From Gammaproteobacteria bacterium (GTDB taxonomy: Bacteria > Pseudomonadota > Gammaproteobacteria > Chromatiales > Chromatiaceae), in the NCBI GenBank assembly GCA_013041975.1, contig JABDQZ010000318.1:1-10920 (forward strand): 10,920 bases of DNA. Direction: 5' to 3'. Numbering within the stretch: position 1 is the stretch's first letter; every line of letters starts with the position of its first letter. Below are positions 6,256 through 10,920 of the stretch, in pieces. The notes beneath the pieces are model-generated. The model did not search any database. It had not been told where the DNA came from and saw only the letters and a list, made by a program, of their open reading frames with translations. The translations under genes were made by a program, and so were the position numbers.

Positions 6256-7458
6256 TTAACGCAAACGATAAAACAGGTGAATATCCGTTAGAGGATCTTT
6301 GGCAATTTCAGGAACCATCATTTCAGCTGTTTGCTCCATGGCATCAACCCCGGTTTCAGCCTGCGCTGCATTTTCCGGCATTGGCTGCTCAGGTGTATTG
6401 ACCACCGGAAGCGGTTCAGGTTCCTTGGCAGGTTCAGGCGATAACACTGGAAACATGACATCTGACTGCGCAAACAACCCTGAAAGTTCAACCGCCTGCA
6501 CAAAAGCCTGCATTCCTCCTCGCAGCGACAGTGCGAAAATAACTTGATCAATTTGGCTTTGACGCAACTGGTACTGCTGTACGGTTTCCTGACCTTTCAG
6601 AAAAAATTCCACTTTCAGAAAGTCTTCAAAGGAATCCAGACCACTGACCTGCATATTGACAACCTGGGCATCAGCTCCTGCAGCCGGTGCGTAAATACTG
6701 GCAAGGTGATCTGAAACAGTATTCATTCCCTGCTTGATCAGCTGACCACGCGTCTTGCCCCTGAATTCCCATTGACGTGTATCATTGCTGTCCAAAAATG
6801 ACCAGCTGGAACGTAACAAACCGCTACTGCCGGATTTGATACGAACCATCAGAATGGCATCAGCCTGATAACGTTGAGATGCATTTTTGACGGGCTGTTC
6901 AAAAGCCCCCCATAAATCACTGGCAGAAATCGCCGACTGATCCTGCAAATCCATGACCGGAAACAGCAAAGGAATGCCGCGAGTATCTGCAGCCCTGTTG
7001 AATATTGTCATCATTCGCTGATCAAATTCGGGCATCAGCAACTTTCTTCTGCTGCCATCATCGAAACCGGCCCAGACGATGACCTGTGGACGTGATTTAC
7101 CCCATACGGGCAAGCCATTAGCGCGCAGCGTACGGTCAACTGCCTGCTTGTCAAACGTTATACGCAAATAACGCTGTTCAACAGCAGTGTCTGATTCTGC
7201 AACTTCTACCCGGTAACGATACTGCTGGACAAAACGTGATGCTTTTCTGAAAGTTTCTGCCAGGGACTGGTTTTGACCAATATTGCGGTTGCCGGTCACT
7301 TTAACCAGCATCAGGCGGAAACCTTCTGCGATCGCCCGGTTCCTTTCCTTCTGTCCCTGATCGGCAACAGACACTTCCGCCTGATACAAATGATCAACTT
7401 CTGCGGCATGCAAAATGGGTACGAAAAACAGCAATAAAAAGACAATTTGCTTTAGCAT
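6256..7458 (-). CDS. DUF2066 domain-containing exported protein
   Basis: This 400-residue protein begins with a signal peptide (MLKQIVFLLLFFVPILHA, residues 1-18) and continues with EVDHLYQAEVSV, the usual opening of DUF2066 proteins. The conserved AIAEGFRLMLVKVTGN segment follows near 40. A Pro/Glu/Ala-rich, probably disordered stretch occupies the last 70 or so residues before a short DIHLFYRLR end. DUF2066 proteins sit next to purM in many gammaproteobacteria and have no settled function; the signal peptide implies a periplasmic or envelope place. I chose the ATG at 7458 because it starts the signal peptide. The frame is open to 7575, but those 39 codons would run into the purM start and put a hydrophilic segment before the signal. 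The ribosome site is weak (ACAGG about 8 bases upstream). The gene is divergent from purM. Confidence 0.88.
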   Translation of the reverse strand: MLKQIVFLLLFFVPILHAAEVDHLYQAEVSVADQGQKERNRAIAEGFRLMLVKVTGNRNIGQNQSLAETFRKASRFVQQYRYRVEVAESDTAVEQRYLRITFDKQAVDRTLRANGLPVWGKSRPQVIVWAGFDDGSRRKLLMPEFDQRMMTIFNRAADTRGIPLLFPVMDLQDQSAISASDLWGAFEQPVKNASQRYQADAILMVRIKSGSSGLLRSSWSFLDSNDTRQWEFRGKTRGQLIKQGMNTVSDHLASIYAPAAGADAQVVNMQVSGLDSFEDFLKVEFFLKGQETVQQYQLRQSQIDQVIFALSLRGGMQAFVQAVELSGLFAQSDVMFPVLSPEPAKEPEPLPVVNTPEQPMPENAAQAETGVDAMEQTAEMMVPEIAKDPLTDIHLFYRLR

Positions 7459-7526
7459 AAAAAGAGCCTGTCGGATAAACTTCCGCCATTGTATAAACAG
7501 TGGCCAGACTTGACCAGCAATGGTGT

Positions 7527-7532
7527 TAGAAT
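7527..7532 (+). promoter_or_regulatory. Possible extended -10 promoter element of purM
   Basis: The hexamer TAGAAT (5 of 6 matches to TATAAT) is preceded by TG and one base, giving an extended -10 (TGTTAGAAT at 7524-7532). No good -35 lies 16-18 bases upstream, which extended -10 promoters tolerate. Transcription would begin near 7539, giving a leader of about 25 bases before the purM ATG. This is a pattern match only. Confidence 0.35.
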
Positions 7533-7564
7533 TGCCCTCCTGATTTGAATGAACGGAACCCGAT

Positions 7565-8614
7565 ATGTCCAGCACTGAAAACCTTGATCCATTAAGTTAC
7601 CGCGACGCCGGTGTTGATATTGACGCAGGCAGCGCACTGATCGAAAAGATCAAGCCTGTTGTAAAAAATACTTTCCGCCCTGGAGTTTTAACTGGACTGG
7701 GTGGTTTTGGTGCGCTTTTTGAGCTACCAATGGAAAAGTATAAAAAACCTGTACTGGTATCGGGCACTGACGGCGTTGGTACCAAACTGAAGCTGGCACT
7801 GGAAATGAACAAGCATGACACCATTGGCATTGACCTGGTCGCCATGTGTGTCAACGACATTGTTGTGACCGGAGCAGAGCCGCTGTTTTTCCTGGATTAC
7901 TATGCAAGCGGTCATCTCAACCTGGATACTGCAAGTGACGTTATTTCCGGTATCGCAAAAGGCTGTGAACTTTCCGGCTGCGCACTGACCGGCGGCGAAA
8001 CCGCAGAAATGCCCGGCATGTATCAGGGTGAGGATTATGATCTGGCAGGCTTTGCTGTCGGTATAGTTGAAAAAGACCTGATCATTCAGGCTGATGAAGT
8101 CAAAGCAGGTGACATTCTGCTGGGCCTGGCCTCGTCCGGCCCACACTCCAACGGTTATTCACTGATTCGTAAAGTACTGGAACGTTCCCTGGCTGACATC
8201 AACTCTGCTTTTGAAGATACCACTCTGGGTGAAGCCCTGCTGGCTCCAACTCACTTGTATGTGAAACCCTTGCTCGAACTGATGAAAACGGTTAGACCTC
8301 ATGCCTTTGCTCATATCACGGGTGGTGGCCTGACTGAAAACCTGCCACGCGTCTTACCGGAATACACCGCAGCCTCGATCATCAAGGAAAGCTGGGAGCG
8401 TCCTGCTGTCTTCGACTGGATTCAGGCCAATGGCAATATTGAAGAAGAAGAAATGCTGCGCACATTCAATTGCGGGATTGGCATGGTGGTCTGTGTTGAC
8501 CCTGTTGACAGGGACAAGGCTGTTGCTGAATTAGTGAAACAGGGGGAAAAAGTGTTTGAAATCGGAAAGATAGAAAGTTGTGATTGCCAGGAAGCCTGTG
8601 TCACATATATATAA
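7565..8614 (+). CDS. purM: Phosphoribosylformylglycinamidine cyclo-ligase (AIR synthetase)
   Basis: The product has 349 residues, the normal length. PurM closes the imidazole ring: FGAM + ATP gives AIR + ADP + Pi, the fifth step of purine synthesis, in the cytoplasm. Diagnostic segments are the N-terminal SYRDAGVDIDAG, the ATP/phosphate loop VSGTDGVGTK (65-74), DLVAMCVNDI (90-99), GGETAEMPGMY (143-153), ASSGPHSNGYSLIRK near 190 and AHITGGGLTENLPRVLP near 250. It is complete with no odd substitutions. The ATG at 7565 begins just before the conserved YRDAGVDI segment, and a GGAA lies about 8 bases upstream. It is divergent from the DUF2066 gene, and its stop directly abuts the purN start, so the pair forms an operon. 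I see no PurR-type palindrome in the leader. Confidence 0.97.
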   Translation: MSSTENLDPLSYRDAGVDIDAGSALIEKIKPVVKNTFRPGVLTGLGGFGALFELPMEKYKKPVLVSGTDGVGTKLKLALEMNKHDTIGIDLVAMCVNDIVVTGAEPLFFLDYYASGHLNLDTASDVISGIAKGCELSGCALTGGETAEMPGMYQGEDYDLAGFAVGIVEKDLIIQADEVKAGDILLGLASSGPHSNGYSLIRKVLERSLADINSAFEDTTLGEALLAPTHLYVKPLLELMKTVRPHAFAHITGGGLTENLPRVLPEYTAASIIKESWERPAVFDWIQANGNIEEEEMLRTFNCGIGMVVCVDPVDRDKAVAELVKQGEKVFEIGKIESCDCQEACVTYI

Positions 8615-9271
8615 ATGACAATAAAGATGCCCTCAACACGTTGTGCTTTGGTCGTATTGATCAGTGGCAGCGGCAGCAACCTGCAGGCAATCATCGATGC
8701 CCAGAAAAATCCGGATTTTCCTGCTGAAATCAGCGCCGTCATCAGCAACAAGACGGGAGTGAAAGGTCTGGAACGCGCATCTAAAGCCGGTATAGCCACA
8801 GAAATTGTTTCTCACCGTGATTATCCGAACCGGGAAATCTATGATGCTGAACTGGCCAGGGTGATTGATCGCTATAATCCCTGTCTTGTGATTCTTGCCG
8901 GATTTATGCGCATTCTGACTGATGACTTTGTTAACAGGTACGCTGGCAGAATGCTGAATATCCACCCTTCGCTGCTACCAAAATACAAGGGACTAAATAC
9001 CCATCAGCAGGCAATAGATGCCGGTGACAGGGAACATGGTGCGACGGTACATTTTGTGACACCCGATCTGGATAGCGGTCCGTTAATTATACAAGCCAGA
9101 GTTGCCGTGCTCGAAGATGACACAGCTGATGCACTGGCAGCTCGGGTACTGGAGAAAGAACACATCATTTATCCCCGGGCTATCTCACAAGTCGCCAGCG
9201 GCCATGTTACCCTGGCAAATGAAGTCGTCAGCCTGAATGGTGAGCCACTATCTGGGCCACAACAACTTTAG
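8615..9271 (+). CDS. purN: Phosphoribosylglycinamide formyltransferase (GART)
   Basis: This 218-residue enzyme transfers a formyl group from 10-formyltetrahydrofolate to GAR, giving FGAR, in step three of purine synthesis. The phosphate-binding loop is LISGSGSNLQ (15-24) and the folate-site segment is LAGFMRIL (94-101). The catalytic triad Asn106/His108/Asp144 of E. coli PurN corresponds to N115 and H117 (NIHPSLLP) and D153 (DLDSGP), all at a constant offset of nine. The start follows the purM stop with no gap (TAAATG), and neither this ATG nor the next in-frame ATG at 8627 has a clear Shine-Dalgarno site. Translation therefore probably depends on ribosomes arriving from purM. The first four to eight residues are uncertain. 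The C-terminus is normal. No terminator is evident before the convergent small ORF, which ends 10 bases away. Confidence 0.96.
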   Translation: MTIKMPSTRCALVVLISGSGSNLQAIIDAQKNPDFPAEISAVISNKTGVKGLERASKAGIATEIVSHRDYPNREIYDAELARVIDRYNPCLVILAGFMRILTDDFVNRYAGRMLNIHPSLLPKYKGLNTHQQAIDAGDREHGATVHFVTPDLDSGPLIIQARVAVLEDDTADALAARVLEKEHIIYPRAISQVASGHVTLANEVVSLNGEPLSGPQQL

Positions 9272-9280
9272 AGGTTGTGC

Positions 9281-9466
9281 TCAGACAAACACATCCACCT
9301 GTCCACCCAATACCGGCAACTCGCTACTTTCTGTTGGAGCCACTTTTTCAACGGGACGCGTTGAAACCGATTCGTTATCCGTCTGTGGCGCAGCCAGCGT
9401 TCGATCAGTGAGAGTATAATTCGGCTGCTGAAGTGCAGCGGCATATACTGAAGATTGAATATCCAT
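9281..9466 (-). CDS. Small protein of unknown function, 61 residues
   Basis: I do not recognise this gene. The ORF starts MDIQSSVYAAALQQ and ends GGQVDVFV, with a polar, Thr/Ser/Glu/Pro-rich middle that looks disordered. It has no signal peptide, membrane helix or cysteine. Three things favour a real gene: a clear AGGTG ribosome site 9 bases before the ATG, placement in a gap between well-defined genes, and a short helical start plus a beta-like end of the sort seen in small flagellar or motility-associated proteins. The last point is only an impression. It is convergent with purN (9 bases between stops) and divergent from the deaminase gene. It could still be a chance ORF. Confidence 0.55.
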   Translation of the reverse strand: MDIQSSVYAAALQQPNYTLTDRTLAAPQTDNESVSTRPVEKVAPTESSELPVLGGQVDVFV

Positions 9467-9498
9467 GTCTTAATTCACCTAAAACACCTTATACAGTA

Positions 9499-9527
9499 TT
9501 GTAAGACTAGTTTAGACACTATATGAT
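9499..9527 (+). promoter_or_regulatory. Sigma70-type promoter of the dCMP deaminase gene
   Basis: TTGTAA (9499-9504, 4 of 6 to TTGACA) and TATGAT (9522-9527, 5 of 6 to TATAAT) are separated by exactly 17 bases. Transcription would start near 9534, giving a leader of about 30 bases before the ATG at 9565. A 6-bp inverted repeat ACTATA/TATAGT (9518-9523 and 9534-9539) brackets the -10 and the predicted start point and could be an operator. Confidence 0.5.
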
Positions 9528-9564
9528 GTGTTGTATAGTATTTTCATCAGGCAGCACACATCAG

Positions 9565-10080
9565 ATGAGTCTCAAGTGGGATACCCGTTTTCTCGGACTT
9601 GCCGCCCATATTTCCAGCTGGAGCAAAGACCCTTCCTCGCAGGTTGGTGCTGTTATCACTGACGGCAATCGCATTGTATCTCTCGGCTATAACGGTTTTG
9701 CCGCAGGTGTTAACGATACCGAAGACCGCCTTGAAGACCGTGCCTGCAAGCTAAATCTCACGATTCATGCTGAAGAAAACGCAATGATTTTTGCCAAGCG
9801 GGATCTGACGGGCTGCACGGTTTACGTGACGCACCCGCCTTGCCCACGCTGCGCATCAAAACTGGTTCAGGAAGAAGTCAAACGTGTGGTGTTTATCGCG
9901 CCCAGTAAAGATTTCCTGTCACGCTGGTCCGACGACCTAGAACTTTCCTATCAGATGTACGAAGAGGCGGGCATTGAACATATCGCGTACCACTTGGATG
10001 ACATTAATATAGAGAATGCTGGCGTCACCATTGCACCAGGTGGTTTTTTCCAGAAAGTACTGAACCGATTACTGTCCTGA
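9565..10080 (+). CDS. dCMP deaminase family protein (ComEB-like cytidine/deoxycytidylate deaminase)
   Basis: This 171-residue enzyme has the zinc-dependent deaminase signature: H68-A-E70 (zinc ligand and catalytic glutamate) and P92-C93-P-R-C96 (zinc cysteines). The opening WDTRFLGLAAHISSWSKDPSSQVGAV and the GYNGFAAGVND segment are typical of the dCMP deaminase branch rather than tRNA adenosine or guanine deaminases. dCMP deaminase yields dUMP for thymidylate synthesis. The frame is open to an ATG at 9523, but that codon overlaps the predicted -10 and the extra 14 residues (MMCCIVFSSG...) are not family-like, so I start at 9565, although its ribosome site is weak. The C-terminal 50 residues after the core include a GGFFQKVL end. 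The gene stands alone between the purine genes and the adaptor. Its substrate (dCMP or a related nucleotide) is inferred. Confidence 0.9.
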   Translation: MSLKWDTRFLGLAAHISSWSKDPSSQVGAVITDGNRIVSLGYNGFAAGVNDTEDRLEDRACKLNLTIHAEENAMIFAKRDLTGCTVYVTHPPCPRCASKLVQEEVKRVVFIAPSKDFLSRWSDDLELSYQMYEEAGIEHIAYHLDDINIENAGVTIAPGGFFQKVLNRLLS

Positions 10081-10152
10081 GAACACTCCGTAATTATTGT
10101 CTATGCTATTAGACTGCGGGACTCTAAAACGACAGATAAACAAAAATAATTT

Positions 10153-10275
10153 ATGGCTAACTGGAAAACTAAAGCCAAGCAGGATAAGAAAAACGAATAC
10201 TCGGATGCCGGCAAAGTGGAACAAAAGGCCGAACGGCAGGCTTTTCCGGCATCTTTAAATAAATTTATGTCTTGA
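10153..10275 (+). CDS. Possible 40-residue basic small ORF
   Basis: An ATG at 10153 opens a 40-codon frame closing with TGA at 10273-10275. The product starts MANWKTKAKQDKKNEYSDAG; it is very hydrophilic, rich in Lys, Gln and Glu, and has no signal peptide or motif that I recognise. Codon choice (GCC, CAG, AAC) resembles the neighbours. Against it, there is no Shine-Dalgarno site (the leader is A/T-rich), and the second half overlaps a strong inverted repeat that could instead be a terminator or RNA structure. Confidence 0.35.
   Translation: MANWKTKAKQDKKNEYSDAGKVEQKAERQAFPASLNKFMS
10204..10253 (+). terminator. Long inverted repeat, possible terminator or structured RNA
   Basis: The arm GATGCCGGCAAAG (10204-10216) pairs with CTTTTCCGGCATC (10241-10253) at 12 of 13 positions. 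The loop has 24 bases and holds a smaller GCC/GGC stem. The stem is G+C-rich at its base and is followed by TTTAAATAAATTT, a weak and interrupted U-tract. It lies about 125 bases after the deaminase stop, so it could end that transcript, though the loop is larger than in a standard Rho-independent terminator. Confidence 0.4.
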
Positions 10276-10295
10276 TTACCTGATAAGAAAAACCT

Positions 10296-10323
10296 ATGTC
10301 ATATTAATATTTTATGATATAGT
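10296..10323 (+). promoter_or_regulatory. Possible promoter of the right-hand adaptor gene
   Basis: Within a very A/T-rich stretch, ATGTCA (10296-10301, 4 of 6) and TATAGT (10318-10323, 5 of 6) are 16 bases apart. An overlapping TATGAT at 10313-10318 is an alternative -10 without a good -35. The predicted start near 10330 would leave a leader of about 45 bases containing the AAAGGAG ribosome site at 10358-10364. A/T-rich sequence yields such matches easily. Confidence 0.35.
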
Positions 10324-10375
10324 GTTTTACCATTGAAATAAGGTAAGTAGTGAACCCAAAGGAGTATCACGAATT

Positions 10376-10920
10376 ATGAATAAGATTCTTGTCTCATCAG
10401 CCCTTGCTCTGGGTGCAAGCGTTGGCGGTTTTAGCCTGATCAGTTCGCAGGTCGTAGCCGAGGACCAGCCGCAGGCAGCAGTCGAAGCTCAGGCACAGCC
10501 CGCTCATGATTTTATAACCGTAAAAAGCTCCAGCATTACCGGAAACGTTGTACTTGGCGGCTCTGTGCAGCCGGCTAAAACAGTCAACATGTCTGCCCAG
10601 ATGCCTGGTGACGTGATGTTTATCGCCGGTGAAGAAGGCGACAGCTTTCAAGAAGGCGAGCAGCTCGTCGCACTGGATACTGCCGCATTATTGGCCAAGA
10701 GAAGACAGGCCGTAACCCAGTACAACAGTGCTGTAGCGGGTTACCGCAACGCCATGGTTCAATATAACCGAGAAGTCCAGTCTCCCAATTCCCAGGCAAA
10801 TTCAATGATGGGCGGCGCACCCAGCATGTTCAGCATGTTTTCTGATCCTTTCCGTGATTTTACCGGTGAAGGAGATACCGGTGTGGAGCGTCAGTCCAAT
10901 CTTTATCAGTACAATGTTGG
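10376..10920 (+). CDS. Periplasmic adaptor (HlyD/MacA-type membrane fusion protein), 3' part missing
   Basis: The first 181 codons are present and the frame runs off the right edge. A signal peptide (1-28, VVA cleavage) is followed by an Ala/Gln/Glu-rich spacer to about 43. The first half of a lipoyl/barrel-sandwich domain follows (about 50-102, with GNVVLGGSVQP, MPGDVMFIAGEEGDSFQEGEQLVALD), then the start of an alpha-hairpin (AAL..RRQAV.QYNSAV). The hairpin is interrupted at about 137-165 by a Met/Phe/Pro/Gly-rich insert (SMMGGAPSMFSMFSDPF). A strong AAAGGAG ribosome site lies 11 bases before the ATG. This adaptor is not closely similar to the one at the left edge. The partner transporter should lie to the right, and its type (RND or MacB-like ABC) is unknown. 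Confidence 0.9.
   Translation, partial: MNKILVSSALALGASVGGFSLISSQVVAEDQPQAAVEAQAQPAHDFITVKSSSITGNVVLGGSVQPAKTVNMSAQMPGDVMFIAGEEGDSFQEGEQLVALDTAALLAKRRQAVTQYNSAVAGYRNAMVQYNREVQSPNSQANSMMGGAPSMFSMFSDPFRDFTGEGDTGVERQSNLYQYNV

Noticed and set aside
6259..6267. ACGCAAACG, which resembles a half-site of the PurR operator.
   Set aside because: It lies at the 3' end of the DUF2066 gene, over 1.2 kb from purM, and has no matching second half.
5931..6401. 156-codon plus-strand frame opposite the phosphatidyltransferase and DUF2066 genes.
   Set aside because: It is antisense to two recognisable genes and its product is low-complexity and unlike any family; a shadow of their codon bias.
7459..7575. Longer N-terminus for the DUF2066 protein starting at 7575.
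   Set aside because: It crosses the divergent promoter region and the purM start, and displaces the signal peptide.
7724..8146. 140-codon minus-strand frame inside purM.
   Set aside because: Antisense to a fully conserved enzyme, with no ribosome site and no recognisable product.
9523..9564. Upstream ATG for the dCMP deaminase.
   Set aside because: It overlaps the best -10 hexamer and the added 14 residues do not resemble the family's N-terminus.
9565..10080. The dCMP deaminase as an anti-phage nucleotide-depletion gene.
   Set aside because: It is a standalone deaminase without the fused kinase or toxin partners of such systems, and there are no defence or mobile genes nearby; a housekeeping role is simpler.

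Overview
The window looks like ordinary chromosome of a gammaproteobacterium. The gene order yihY-like / arsC-like / wrbA / hda / DUF2066 / purM / purN matches, from memory, a block found in Pseudomonas and related gammaproteobacteria, and Hda itself points to this class. Base composition is moderate (roughly 45-50 % G+C by eye) and even. I see no tRNA, rRNA, CRISPR array, transposase or phage gene, and no convincing sign of recent transfer. The genus cannot be fixed from the sequence alone.

Layout. (1) 3879 to 1, minus strand: a probable four-gene unit read right to left, with a YihY/BrkB-family inner-membrane protein, an exported CPFC thioredoxin-like protein, a TolC-family outer-membrane factor and a periplasmic adaptor (membrane fusion protein) cut by the left edge. 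The last three genes are joined by a 4-base gap and an ATGA overlap, so they look like one envelope-efflux cassette with a thiol-redox partner. The inner-membrane transporter is presumably outside the window. (2) 4017 to 5668, plus strand: ArsC/Spx-like reductase, WrbA flavoprotein and Hda, tightly packed. (3) 7458 to 5675, minus strand: a DUF2066 exported protein followed by a CDP-alcohol phosphatidyltransferase, whose end lies 6 bases from the end of hda. (4) 7565 to 9271, plus strand: purM and purN, successive genes of purine synthesis, abutting with no gap. (5) 9272 to 10375: a 61-residue unknown protein on the minus strand, a dCMP-deaminase-family enzyme with a good sigma70-type promoter, and a stretch with a possible 40-codon ORF overlapping a strong inverted repeat. 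(6) 10376 to the right edge: the start of a second, unrelated periplasmic adaptor with a Met/Phe-rich insert.

Most of the window is housekeeping: nucleotide supply (purM, purN, dCMP deaminase), replication control (hda), phospholipid synthesis and stress/redox proteins. I did not find a clear undescribed system. The points most worth a second look are the thioredoxin-TolC-adaptor cassette, the Met/Phe-rich adaptor insert, the small unknown ORFs with their hairpin, and the operator-like repeat over the deaminase promoter.
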